DNA of 64,000 bases, taken from NCBI GenBank assembly GCA_008729055.1, contig SDUX01000002.1, positions 2,073,874 to 2,137,873 on the forward strand, in the 5' to 3' direction. Position 1 is the stretch's first letter. Every line of letters starts with the position of its first letter. A program made the translations under genes and the position numbers. The notes under the pieces are model-generated. The model saw only the letters and a list, made by a program, of their open reading frames with translations, searched no databases and was not told the origin of the DNA. Positions 29,401 to 42,265 of this stretch are shown here, piece after piece. Origin of the DNA: Pyropia haitanensis (taxonomy: Eukaryota; Rhodophyta; Bangiophyceae; Bangiales; Bangiaceae).

Positions 29401-32400
29401 ACCGTCCCAAAGTGCCCCGCCACGTCCGTCACCACCCCCACGCCGCCGCCACCACCCACCACCACCACCAAGCCACCACCACCACCACCCGACCACACCA
29501 CCCCGCCAGCTACCACCCACCACCACCACCCGCCACCACCACCCCGCCATCCACAACGCCGGCCACGCACACGGCCGGGGAGCCCCCCAGCTACCCCGCC
29601 ACGTGCGTGACCGTCGCCAACACGGCCCGCCCACCTCGGCACCAACACCACGCCACCGCCACCACACCACCCCCACCACCACCCAACCCACCACCGCCGA
29701 CACCTCGCCCCCCCCAACCACTCCCGCCACGCCCGTCTCGCCCTCCCCGCGTCATCCCCACCACAAACCTGCCGCAGACACCACCCCGCCGCCCCCGCCG
29801 CGACTTGTACTGCCCGCCGCCCTTGCCGCTGCCGCCGTCGTCGTCGCCATCGCCGCCGCCCTTGCCGCTGCCGCCGCCGCCGCCGCCGCCTGTTGCCCTT
29901 GTCGCCGCCCTTGCCGTCGTCGTCGCCATCGCCGCCGCCCTTGCCGCTGCCGCCGCCGCCGCCGCCGCCGTGTGCCCTTGTCGCCGCCCTTGCCGTCGTC
30001 GTCGCCGTCGCCGCCGCCCTTGCCGCTGCGCCGCCGGCCGCCGCCGCCGTGTAGCCCTTGTCGCCCGCCCCTTGCCGCCGTCGTCGCCATCGCCGCCCGC
30101 CTTGCCGCTGCTGCGCCCCGCCGCCGCCGCCGTGTAGCCCTTGTCGCCGCCCTTGCCGTCGTGTCGCCATCGCCGCCGCCCTTGCCGCTGCCGCCGCCGC
30201 CGCCGCGCCGTGTAGCCCTTGTCGCCGCCCTCGCAGCCGTCGCCGCCATCGCCGCCGCCACCATCACGCTCCTCCCCTCAGCCGCCCTCCGCTCTCGCCC
30301 TCCTCCGCCGCCCCCCCCCCCTCCCCTCAGCTCCCCACACCCCCCGCGCCCACACCCAAAAAAAAAAATAAACAACAGCTGAAAAAAAAAAAGAAAAAGG
30401 CAGTGGCACAAGCGGCAGCTGCGGGAGAAGCGATGGCCGAGTCAGCAATGACAGCAGCTGGCGGTGGTGGCAGATGCGGCGGCGTGTCGGAGTGGCCCCC
30501 CCCCCCCCAACCCCCACCACCCAGGACGCGACGGGGCACCGTCCCAAAGTGCCCCGCCACGTCCGTCACCACCCCCACGCCGCCGCCACCACCCCACCAC
30601 CACCACCAAGCCACCACCACCACCACCCGACCACCACCCCGCCAGCTACCACCCCACCACCACCACCCCGCCACCACCACCCCGCCATCCACAACGCCGG
30701 CCACGCACACGGCCGGGGAGCCCCCCAGCTACCCCCGCCACGTGCGTGACCGTCGCCAACACCGCCCGCCCACCTCGGCACCAACACCACGCCACCGCCA
30801 CCACACCACCCCCACCACCACCCAAACCCACCACCGCCGACACCTCCGCCCCCCTCCAACCACTCCCGCCACGCCCGTCCTCGCCCTCCCCGCGTCATCC
30901 CCCACCACAAACCTGCCGCAGACACCACCCCCGCCGCCCCCGCCGCTGACTTGTACGTGCCGCCGCCCTTGCCGCTGCCGCCGTCGTCGTCGCCGTCGCC
31001 GCCGCCCTTGCCGCTGCCGCCGCCGCCGCCGCCGCCGTGTAGCCCTTGTCGCCGCCCTTGCCGTCGTCGTCGCCATCGCCGCCGCCCTTGCCGCTGCCGC
31101 CGCCGCCGCCGCCGCCGTGTAGCCCTTGTCGCCGCCCTTGCCGTCGTCGTCGCCATCGCCGCCGCCCTTGCCGCTGCCGCCGCCGCCGCCGCCGCCGTGT
31201 AGCCCTTGTCGCCGCCCTTGCGTCGTCGTCGCCGTCGCCGCCGCCCTTGCCGCTGCCGCCGCCGCCGCCGCCGCCGTGTAGCCCTTGTCGCCGCCTTGCC
31301 GTCGTCGTCTCCATCGCCGCCGCCCTTGCCGCTGCCGCCGCCGCCGCCGCCGCCGTGTAGCCCTTGTCGCCGCCCTTGCCGTCGTTGTCGCCATCGCCGC
31401 CGCCCTTACCGCTGCCGCCGCCGCCGCCGCCGCCGTGTAGCCCTTGTCGCCGCCCTTGCCGTCGTTGTCGCCATCGCCGCCGCCCTTGCGCTGCCGCCGC
31501 CGCCGCCGCCGCCGTGTAGCCCTTGTCGCCGCCCTCGCAGCCGTCGCCGCCATCGCCGCCGCCACCATCACGCTCCTCCCCTCAGCCGCCCCTCCGCTCT
31601 CGCCCTCCTCCGCGCCCCCCCCCCCCTCCCCTCAGCTCCCACACCCCCGCGCCCACACCAAAAAAAAAAATAAAACAACAGCTGAAAAAAAAAAGAAAAA
31701 GGCAGTGGCACAAGCGGCAGCTGCGGGAGAAGCGATGGCCGAGTCAGCAATGACAGCAGCTGGCGGTGGTGGCAGATGCGGCGGCGTGTCGGAGTGGTCC
31801 CCCCCCCCCCCCCACCCCCACCACCCAGGACGCGACGGGGCACCGTCCCAAAGTGCCCCGCCACGTCCGTCACCACCCCACGCCGCCGCCACCACCCCAC
31901 CACCACACCAGCCACCACCACCACCACCCGACCACCACCACCCGCCAGCTACCACCCCACCACCACCACCCCCACCACCACCCCGCCATCCACAACGCCG
32001 CCACGCACACGCCGGGGAGCCCCCAGCTACCCCGCCACGTGCGTGACCGTCGCCAACACCGCCCGCCCACCTCGGCACCAACACCACGCCACCGCCACCA
32101 CACCACCCCACACCACCCAAACCCACCACCGCCGACACCTCCGCCCCCCTCCAACCACTCCCGCCACGCCCGTCCTCGCCCTCCCCGCGTCATCCCCCAC
32201 CACAAACCTGCCGCAGACACCACCCCCGCCGCCCCCGCCGCTGACTGTACTTGCCGCCGCCCTTGCCGCTGGCCGCCGTCGTCGTCGCCATCGCCGCCGC
32301 CCTTGCGCTGCCGGCCGCCGCCGCCCGCCGCCCGTGTAGCCCTTGTCGCCGCCCTCGCAGCCGTCGCCGCCATCGCCGCCCGCCACCATCACGCTCCTCC

Positions 32401-35400
32401 CCTCAGCCGCCCCTCCGCTCTCGCCCTCCTCCGCCGCCCCCCCCCCCTCCCCTCAGCTCCCCACACCCCCCGCGCCCACACCCAAAAAACAAAAAATAAA
32501 ACAACAGCTGAAAAAAAAAAGAAAAAGGCAGTGGCACAAGCGGCAGCTGCGGGAGAAGCGATGGCCGAGTCAGCAATGACAGCAGCTGGCGGTGGTGGCA
32601 GATGCGCGGCGTGTCGGAGTGGTCCCCCCCCCCCCCACCCCCCACCACCCAGGACGCGACGGGGCACCGTCCCAAAGTGCCCCGCCACGTCCGTCACCAC
32701 CCCCACGCCGCCGCCACCACCCCACCACCACCACCAAGCCACCACCACCACCACCCGACCACCACCACCCCGCCAGCTACCACCCCACCACCACCACCCC
32801 GCCACCACCACCCCGCCATCCACAACGCCGGCCACGCACACGGCCGGGGAGCCCCCAGCTACCCCGCCACGTGCGTGACCGTCGCCAACACCGCCCGCCC
32901 ACCTCGGCACCAACACCACGCCACCGCCACCACACCACCCCCCACCACCACCCAAACCACCACCGCCGACACCTCCGCCCCCCCCCAACCACTCCCGCCA
33001 CGCCCGTCCTCGCCCTCCCCGCGTCATCCCCCACCACAAACCTGCCGCAGACACCACCCCCGCCGCCCCCGCCGCAGACTTGTACTGCCCGCCGCCCTTG
33101 CCGCTGCCGCCGTCGTCGTCGCCATCGCCGCCGCCCTTGCCGCTGCCGCCGCCGCCGCCGCCGCCATGTTGCCCTTGTCGCCGCCCTTGCCGTCGTCGTC
33201 GCCATCGCCGCCGCCCTTGCCGCTGCCGCCGCCGCCGCCGCCGCCGTGTTGCCCTTGTCGCCGCCCTTGCCGTCGTCGTCGCCGTCGCCGCCGCCCTTGC
33301 CGCTGCCGCCGCCGCCGCCGCCGCCGTGTAGCCCTTGTCGCCGCCCTTGCCGCCGTCGTCGCCATCGCCGCCGCCCTTGCCGCTGCTGCCGCCGCCGCCG
33401 CCGCCGTGTAGCCCTTGTCGCCGCCCTTGCCGTCGTCGTCGCCATCGCCGCCGCCCTTGCCGCTGCTGCCGCCGCCGCCGCCGCCGTGTAGCCCTTGTCG
33501 CCGCCCTCGCAGCCGTCGCCGCCATCGCCGCCGCCACCATCACGCTCCTCCCCTCAGCCGCCCCTCCGCTCTCGCCCTCCTCCGCCGCCCCCCCCCCCCT
33601 CCCCTCAGCTCCCCACACCCCCCGCGCCCACACCCAAAAAAAAAAATAAAACAACAGCTGAAAAAAAAAAAGAAAAAGGCAGTGGCACAAGCGGCAGCTG
33701 CGGGAGAAGCGATGGCCGAGTCAGCAATGACAGCAGCTGGCGGTGGTGGCAGATGCGGCGGCGTGTCGGAGTGGTCCCCCCCCCCCCCCAACCCCCACCA
33801 CCCAGGACGCGACGGGGCACCGTCCCAAAGTGCCCCGCCACGTCCGTCACCACCCCCACGCCGCCGCCACCACCCCACCACCACCACCAAGCCACCACCA
33901 CCACCACCCGACCACCACCACCCCGCCAGCTACCACCCCACCACACCACCCCGCCACCACCACCCCGCCATCCACAACGCCGGCCACGCACACGGCCGGG
34001 GAGCCCCCCAGCTACCCCGCCACGTGCGTGACCGTCGCCAACACCGCCCGCCCACCTCGGCACCAACACCACGCCACCGCCACCACACCACCCCCACCAC
34101 CACCCAAACCCACCACCGCCGACACCTCCGCCCCCCTCCAACCACTCCCGCCACGCCCGTCCTCGCCCTCCCCGCGTCATCCCCCACCACAAACCTGCCG
34201 CAGACACCACCCCCGCCGCCCCCGCCGCTGACTTGTACTTGCCGCCGCCCTTGCCGCTGCCGCCGTCGTCGTCGCCATCGCCGCCGCCCTTGCCGCTGCC
34301 GCCGCCGCCGCCGCCGCCATGTTGCCCTTGTCGCCGCCCTTGCCGTCGTCGTCGCCATCGCCGCCGCCCTTGCCGCTGCCGCCGCCGCCGCCGCCGCCGT
34401 GTTGCCCTTGTCGCCGCCCTTGCCGTCGTCGTCGCCGTCGCCGCCGCCCTTGCCGCTGCCGCCGCCGCCGCCGCCGCCGTGTAGCCCTTGTCGCCGCCCT
34501 TGCCGCCGTCGTCGCCATCGCCGCCGCCCTTGCCGCTGCTGCCGCCGCCGCCGCCGCCGTGTAGCCCTTGTCGCCGCCCTTGCCGTCGTCGTCGCCATCG
34601 CCGCCGCCCTTGCCGCTGCTGCCGCCGCCGCCGCCGCCGTGTAGCCCTTGTCGCCGCCCTTGCCGTCGTCGTCGCCATCGCCGCCGCCCTTGCCGCTGCT
34701 GCCGCCGCCGCCGCCGCCGTGTAGCCCTTGTCGCCGCCCTTGCCGTCGTCGTCGCCATCGCCGCCGCCCTTCCGCTGCCGCCGCCCCGCCGCCGCCGTGT
34801 GCCCGTCGCCGCCCTTGCCGCGTCGTCGCCATCGCCGCCGCCCTTGCCGCTGCCGCCGCCGCCGCCGCCGCCGTGTAGCCCTTGTCGCCGCCCTTGCCGT
34901 CGTCGTCGCCATCGCCGCCGCCCTTGCCGCTGCCGCCGCCGCCGCCGCCGCCGTGTTGCCCTTGTCGCCGCCCTTGCCGTCGTCGTCGCCTCGCCGCCGC
35001 CCTTGCCGCTGCCGCCCCCCCCGCCGCCGTCCCTTCGCCCCCTGCCGTCTGTCGCCATCGCCGCCGCCCTGCCGCTGCCGCCGCCGCCGCCGCCGCCGTG
35101 TAGCCCTTGTCGCCGCCCTCGCAGCCGTCGCCGCCATCGCCGCCGCCACCATCACGCTCCTCCCCTCAGCCGCCCCTCCGCTCTCGCCCTCCTCCGCCGC
35201 CCCCCCCCCCCTCCCCTCAGCTCCCCACACCCCCCGCGCCCACACCCAAAAAACAAAAAATAAAACAACAGCTGAAAAAAAAAAAGAAAAAGGCAGTGGC
35301 ACAAGCGGCAGCTGCGGGAGAAGCGATGGCCGAGTCAGCAATGACAGCAGCTGGCGGTGGTGGCAGATGCGGCGGCGTGTCGGAGTGGTCCCCCCCCCCC

Positions 35401-38400
35401 CCCAACCCCCACCACCCAGGACGCGACGGGGCACCGTCCCAAAGTGCCCCGCCACGTCCGTCACCACCCCCACGCCGCCGCCACCACCCCACCACCACCA
35501 CCAAGCCACCACCACCACCACCCGACCACCACCACCCCGCCAGCTACCACCCCACCACCACCACCCCGCCACCACCACCCCGCCATCCACAACGCCGGCC
35601 ACGCACACGGCCGGGGAGCCCCCCAGCTACCCCGCCACGTGCGTGACCGTCGCCAATACCGCCCGCCCACCTCGGCACCAACACCACGCCACCGCCACCA
35701 CACCACCCCACCACCACCCAAACCCACCACCGCCGACACCTCCGCCCCCCTCCAACCACTCCCGCCACGCCCGTCCTCGCCCTCCCCGCGTCATCCCCCA
35801 CCACAAACCTGCCGCAGACACCACCCCCGCCGCCCCCGCCGCTGACTTGTACTTGCCGCCGCCCTTGCCGCTGCCGCCGTCGTCGTCGCCATCGCCGCCG
35901 CCCTTGCCGCTGCCGCCGCCGCCGCCGCCGCCGTGTAGCCCTTGTCGCCGCCCTTGCCGCCGTCGTCGCCATCGCCGCCGCCCTTGCCGCTGCCGCCGCC
36001 GCCGCCGCCGCCGTGTAGCCCTTGTCGCCGCCCTTGCCGCCGTCGTCGCCATCGCCGCCGCCCTTGCCGCTGTCGCCGCCGCCGCCGCCGCCGTGTAGCC
36101 CTTGTCGCCGCCCTTGCCGCCGTCGTCGCCATCGCCGCCGCCCTTGCCGCTGCCGCCGCCGCCGCCGCCGCCCTGTAGCCCTTGTCGCCGCCCTTGCCGT
36201 CGTTGTCGCCATCGCCGCCGCCCTTGCCGCTGCCGCCGCCGCCGCCGCCGCCGTGTAGCCCTTGTCGCCGCCCTCGCAGCCGTCGCCGCCATCGCCGCCG
36301 CCACCATCACGCTCCTCCCCTCAGCCGCCCCTCCGCTCTCGCCCTCCTCCGCCGCCCCCCCCCCCTCCCCTCAGCTCCCCACACCCCCCGCGCCCACACC
36401 CAAAAAACAAAAAATAAAACAACAGCTGAAAAAAAAAAAGAAAAAGGCAGTGGCACAAGCGGCAGCTGCGGGAGAAGCGATGGCCGAGTCAGCAATGACA
36501 GCAGCTGGCGGTGGTGGCAGAGGCGGCGGCGTGTCGGAGTGGTCCCCCCCCCCCCCAACCCCCACCACCCAGGACGCGACGGGGCACCGTCCCAAAGTGC
36601 CCCGCCACGTCCGTCACCACCCCCACGCCGCCGCCACCACCCCACCACCACCACCAAGCCACCACCACCACCACCCGACCACCACCACCCCGCCAGCTAC
36701 CACCCCACCACCACCACCCCGCCACCACCACCCCGCCATCCACAACGCCGGCCACGCACACGGCCGGGGAGCCCCCCAGCTACCCCGCCACGTGCGTGAC
36801 CGTCGCCAACACCGCCCGCCCACCTCGGCACCAACACCACGCCACCGCCACCACACCACCCCCACCACCACCCAAACCCACCACCGCCGACACCTCCGCC
36901 CCCCTCCAACCACTCCCGCCACGCCCGTCCTCGCCCTCCCCGCGTCATCCCCCACCACAAACCTGCCGCAGACACCACCCCCGCCGCCCCCGCCGCTGAC
37001 TTGTACTTGCCGCCGCCCTTGCCGCTGCCGCCGTCGTCGTCGCCATCGCCGCCGCCCTTGCCGCTGCCGCCGCCGCCGCCGCCGCCGTGTAGCCCTTGTC
37101 GCCGCCCTTGCCGTCGTTGTCGCCATCGCCGCCGCCCTTGCCGCTGCCGCCGCCGCCGCCGCCGCCGTGTAGCCCTTGTCGCCGCCCTTGCCGTCGTCGT
37201 CGCCATCGCCGCCGCCCTTGCCGCTGCCGCCGCCGCCGCCGCCGCCGTGTCGCCCTTGTCGCCGCCCTTGCCGTCGTCGTCGCCGTCGCCGCCGCCCTTG
37301 CCGCTGCTGCCGCCGCCGCCGCCGCCGTGTAGCCCTTGTCGCCGCCCTTGCCGTCGTCGTCGCCATCGCCGCCGCCCTTGCCGCTGCTGCCGCCGCCGCC
37401 GCCGCCGTGTAGCCCTTGTCGCCGCCCTTGCCGTCGTTGTCGCCATCGCCGCCGCCCTTGCCGCTGCCGCCGCCGCCGCCGCCGCCGTGTAGCCCTTGTC
37501 GCCGCCCTCGCAGCCGTCGCCGCCATCGCCGCCGCCACCATCACGCTCCTCCCCTCAGCCGCCCCTCCGCTCTCGCCCTCCTCCGCCGCTCCCCCCCCCC
37601 TCCCCTCAGCTCCCCACACCCCCCGCGCCCACACCCAAAAAAAAAAATAACACAACAGCTGAAAAAAAAAAAGAAAAAGGCAGTGGCACAAGCGGCAGCT
37701 GCGGGAGAAGCGATGGCCGAGTCAGCAATGACAGCAGCTGGCGGTGGTGGCAGATGCGGCGGCGTGTCGGCGTGGCCCCCCCCCCCCCCCCAACCCCCAC
37801 CACCCAGGACGCGACGGGGCACCGTCCCAAAGTGCCCCGCCACGTCCGTCACCACCCCCACGCCGCCGCCACCACCCCACCACCACCACCAAGCCACCAC
37901 CACCACCACCCGACCACCACCACCCCGCCAGCTACCACCCCACCACCACCACCCCGCCACCACCACCCCGCCATCCACAACGCCGGCCACGCACACGGCC
38001 GGGGAGCCCCCCAGCTACCCCGCCACGTGCGTGACCGTCGCCAACACCGCCCGCCCACCTCGGCACCAACACCACGCCACCGCCACCACACCACCCCCAC
38101 CACCACCCAAACCCACCACCGCCGACACCTCCGCCCCCCTCCAACCACTCCCGCCACGCCCGTCCTCGCCCTCCCCGCGTCATCCCCCACCACAAACCTG
38201 CCGCAGACACCACCCCCGCCGCCCCCGCCGCTGACTTGTACGTGCCGCCGCCCTTGCCGCTGCCGCCGTCGTCGTCGCCGTCGCCGCCGCCCTTGCCGCT
38301 GCCGCCGCCGCCGCCGCCGCCGTGTAGCCCTTGTCGCCGCCCTTGCCGTCGTCGTCGCCATCGCCGCCGCCCTTGCCGCTGCCGCCGCCGCCGCCGCCGC

Positions 38401-41400
38401 CGTGTAGCCCTTGTCGCCGCCCTTGCCGTCGTCGTCGCCATCGCCGCCGCCCTTGCCGCTGCCGCCGCCGCCGCCGCCGCCGTGTAGCCCTTGTCGCCGC
38501 CCTTGCCGTCGTCGTCGCCGTCGCCGCCGCCCTTGCCGCTGCCGCCGCCGCCGCCGCCGCCGTGTAGCCCTTGTCGCCGCCCTTGCCGTCGTCGTCTCCA
38601 TCGCCGCCGCCCTTGCCGCTGCCGCCGCCGCCGCCGCCGCCGTGTAGCCCTTGTCGCCGCCCTTGCCGTCGTTGTCGCCATCGCCGCCGCCCTTACCGCT
38701 GCCGCCGCCGCCGCCGCCGCCGTGTAGCCCTTGTCGCCGCCCTTGCCGTCGTTGTCGCCATCGCCGCCGCCCTTGCCGCTGCCGCCGCCGCCGCCGCCGC
38801 CGTGTAGCCCTTGTCGCCGCCCTCGCAGCCGTCGCCGCCATCGCCGCCGCCACCATCACGCTCCTCCCCTCAGCCGCCCCTCCGCTCTCGCCCTCCTCCG
38901 CCGCCCCCCCCCCCTCCCCTCAGCTCCCCACACCCCCCGCGCCCACACCCAAAAAAAAAAATAAAACAACAGCTGAAAAAAAAAAAGAAAAAGGCAGTGG
39001 CACAAGCGGCAGCTGCGGGAGAAGCGATGGCCGAGTCAGCAATGACAGCAGCTGGCGGTGGTGGCAGATGCGGCGGCGTGTCGGAGTGGTCCCCCCCCCC
39101 CCCCAACCCCCACCACCCAGGACGCGACGGGGCACCGTCCCAAAGTGCCCCGCCACGTCCGTCACCACCCCCACGCCGCCGCCACCACCCCACCACCACC
39201 ACCAAGCCACCACCACCACCACCCGACCACCACCACCCCGCCAGCTACCACCCCACCACCACCACCCCGCCACCACCACCCCGCCATCCACAACGCCGGC
39301 CACGCACACGGCCGGGGAGCCCCCCAGCTACCCCGCCACGTGCGTGACCGTCGCCAACACCGCCCGCCCACCTCGGCACCAACACCACGCCACCGCCACC
39401 ACACCACCCCCACCACCACCCAAACCCACCACCGCCGACACCTCCGCCCCCCTCCAACCACTCCCGCCACGCCCGTCCTCGCCCTCCCCGCGTCATCCCC
39501 CACCACAAACCTGCCGCAGACACCACCCCCGCCGCCCCCGCCGCTGACTTGTACTTGCCGCCGCCCTTGCCGCTGCCGCCGTCGTCGTCGCCATCGCCGC
39601 CGCCCTTGCCGCTGCCGCCGCCGCCGCCGCCGCCGTGTAGCCCTTGTCGCCGCCCTCGCAGCCGTCGCCGCCATCGCCGCCGCCACCATCACGCTCCTCC
39701 CCTCAGCCGCCCCTCCGCTCTCGCCCTCCTCCGCCGCTCCCCCCCCCCTCCCCTCAGCTCCCCACACCCCCCGCGCCCACACCCAAAAAAAAAAATAACA
39801 CAACAGCTGAAAAAAAAAAAGAAAAAGGCAGTGGCACAAGCGGCAGCTGCGGGAGAAGCGATGGCCGAGTCAGCAATGACAGCAGCTGGCGGTGGTGGCA
39901 GATGCGGCGGCGTGTCGGCGTGGCCCCCCCCCCCCCCCAACCCCCACCACCCAGGACGCGACGGGGCACCGTCCCAAAGTGCCCCGCCACGTCCGTCACC
40001 ACCCCCACGCCGCCGCCACCACCCCACCACCACCACCAAGCCACCACCACCACCACCCGACCACCACCACCCCGCCAGCTACCACCCCACCACCACCACC
40101 CCGCCACCACCACCCCGCCATCCACAACGCCGGCCACGCACACGGCCGGGGAGCCCCCCAGCTACCCCGCCACGTGCGTGACCGTCGCCAACACCGCCCG
40201 CCCACCTCGGCACCAACACCACGCCACCGCCACCACACCACCCCCACCACCACCCAAACCCACCACCGCCGACACCTCCGCCCCCCCCCAACCACTCCCG
40301 CCACGCCCGTCCTCGCCCTCCCCGCGTCATCCCCCACCACAAACCTGCCGCAGACACCACCCCCGCCGCCCCCGCCGCTGACTTGTACTTGCCGCCGCCC
40401 TTGCCGCTGCCGCCGTCGTCGTCGCCATCGCCGCCGCCCTTGCCGCTGCCGCCGCCGCCGCCGCCGCCGTGTAGCCCTTGTCGCCGCCCTTGCCGTCGTC
40501 GTCGCCATCGCCGCCGCCCTTGCCGCTGCCGCCGCCGCCGCCGCCGCCGTGTAGCCCTTGTCGCCGCCCTTGCCGTCGTCGTCGCCATCGCCGCCGCCCT
40601 TGCCGCTGCCGCCGCCGCCGCCGCCGCCGTGTAGCCCTTGTCGCCGCCCTTGCCGTCGTCGTCGCCATCGCCGCCGCCCTTGCCGCTGCCGCCGCCGCCG
40701 CCGCCGCCGTGTAGCCCTTGTCGCCGCCCTTGCCGTCGTCGTTGCCGTCGCCGCCGCCCTTGCCGCTGCCGCCGCCGCCGCCGCCGCCGTGTAGCCCTTG
40801 TCGCCGCCCTTGCCGTCGTTGTCGCCATCGCCGCCGCCCTTGCCGCTGCCGCCGCCGCCGCCGCCGCCGTGTAGCCCTTGTCGCCGCCCTCGCAGCCGTC
40901 GCCGCCATCGCCGCCGCCACCATCACGCTCCTCCCCTCAGCCGCCCCTCCGCTCTCGCCCTCCTCCGCCGCCCCCCCCCCCCTCCCCTCAGCTCCCCACA
41001 CCCCCCGCGCCCACACCCAAAAAAAAAAATAAAACAACAGCTGAAAAAAAAAAAGAAAAAGGCAGTGGCACAAGCGGCAGCTGCGGGAGAAGCGATGGCC
41101 GAGTCAGCAATGACAGCAGCTGGCGGTGGTGGCAGATGCGGCGGCGTGTCGGAGTGGTCCCCCCCCCCCCCCAACCCCCACCACCCAGGACGCGACGGGG
41201 CACCGTCCCAAAGTGCCCCGCCACGTCCGTCACCACCCCCACGCCGCCGCCACCACCCCACCACCACCACCAAGCCACCACCACCACCACCCGACCACCA
41301 CCACCCCGCCAGCTACCACCCCACCACCACCACCCCGCCACCACCACCCCGCCATCCACAACGCCGGCCACGCACACGGCCGGGGAGCCCCCCAGCTACC

Positions 41401-42265
41401 CCGCCACGTGCGTGACCGTCGCCAACACCGCCCGCCCACCTCGGCACCAACACCACGCCACCGCCACCACACCACCCCCACCACCACCCAAACCCACCAC
41501 CGCCGACACCTCCGCCCCCCTCCAACCACTCCCGCCACGCCCGTCCTCGCCCTCCCCGCGTCATCCCCCACCACAAACCTGCCGCAGACACCACCCCCGC
41601 CGCCCCCGCCGCTGACTTGTACGTGCCGCCGCCCTTGCCGCTGCCGCCGTCGTCGTCGCCATCGCCGCCGCCCTTGCCGCTGCTGCCGCCGCCGCCGCCG
41701 CCGTGTAGCCCTTGTCGCCGCCCTTGCCGTCGTCGTCGCCATCGCCGCCGCCCTTGCCGCTGCTGCCGCCGCCGCCGCCGCCGTGTAGCCCTTGTCGCCG
41801 CCCTTGCCGTCGTCGTCGCCATCGCCGCCGCCCTTGCCGCTGCCGCCGCCGCCGCCGCCGCCGTGTAGCCCTTGTCGCCGCCCTCGCAGCCGTCGCCGCC
41901 ATCGCCGCCGCCACCATCACGCTCCTCCCCTCAGCCGCCCCTCCTCTCTCGCCCTCCACCACCGCCCCCCTTCCCTCCCCTCAGCTCGCCACCCCTCGCG
42001 TCCACCAGAACAAGAAGACCAACGAGTCGGGGCACCGTCTCAAAGTGCCCCGCCACGTCCGTTGCCACTGCCACGCCGCCGCCACCACCACGCCGCCACC
42101 ACCAAGCCACCACCACCACCACCCGACCACCACCACCCCGCCAGCTACCACCCCACCACCACCACCCCGCCACCACCACCCCGCCATCCACAACGCCGGC
42201 CACGCACACGGCAGGGGAGCTCCCCAGCTACCCCGCCACGTGCGTGACCGTCACCAACTCCGCGC
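26440..42265. repeat. Nested satellite array (macro-units of about 0.83-1.6 kb)
   Basis: The landmark atggccgagtcag recurs 13 times, at 26587, 28141, 29295, 30433, 31735, 32561, 33712, 35326, 36480, 37713, 39027, 39861 and 41095. Spacings range from 826 to 1,614. Most differ from one another by multiples of 80, because each unit is a nearly constant body of about 750 bp plus a variable number of 80-bp minisatellite copies. The body runs in this order: C-tract, A-rich stretch (aaaaaacaaaaaataaaac type), a 120-bp mixed segment, a C-tract, a long CCA/CAC-rich stretch, then the minisatellite. A last, diverged copy (41,940-42,265) has lost the A-rich part and the landmark. Six-frame openness here follows from base composition. 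No frame shows a start, domain or codon signature that I would call a gene. Confidence 0.92.
27100..27935. repeat. 80-bp GC-rich minisatellite, longest clean block
   Basis: About ten copies of an 80-bp unit, each containing gtgtagcccttgtcgccgcc and ending in a run of about eight CCG triplets. The same unit forms the variable part of every macro-unit (for example 34,230-35,100 and 38,240-38,820). I estimate 60-70 copies in the whole array. Because 80 is not a multiple of three, each minus-strand frame cycles through three different repeats. On the plus strand the tag of gtgtag is read in frame once every three units, so stops recur every 240 bp. Confidence 0.9.

Noticed and set aside
33605..35608. 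Long minus-strand frames through the satellite (up to 667 codons)
   Set aside because: The 80-bp period rotates the frame, each unit gives a different peptide, and openness follows from the lack of A/T. No start, domain or codon pattern supports translation.
26440..42265. CRISPR-like array
   Set aside because: Repeats are contiguous with no unique spacers, and the host is eukaryotic.
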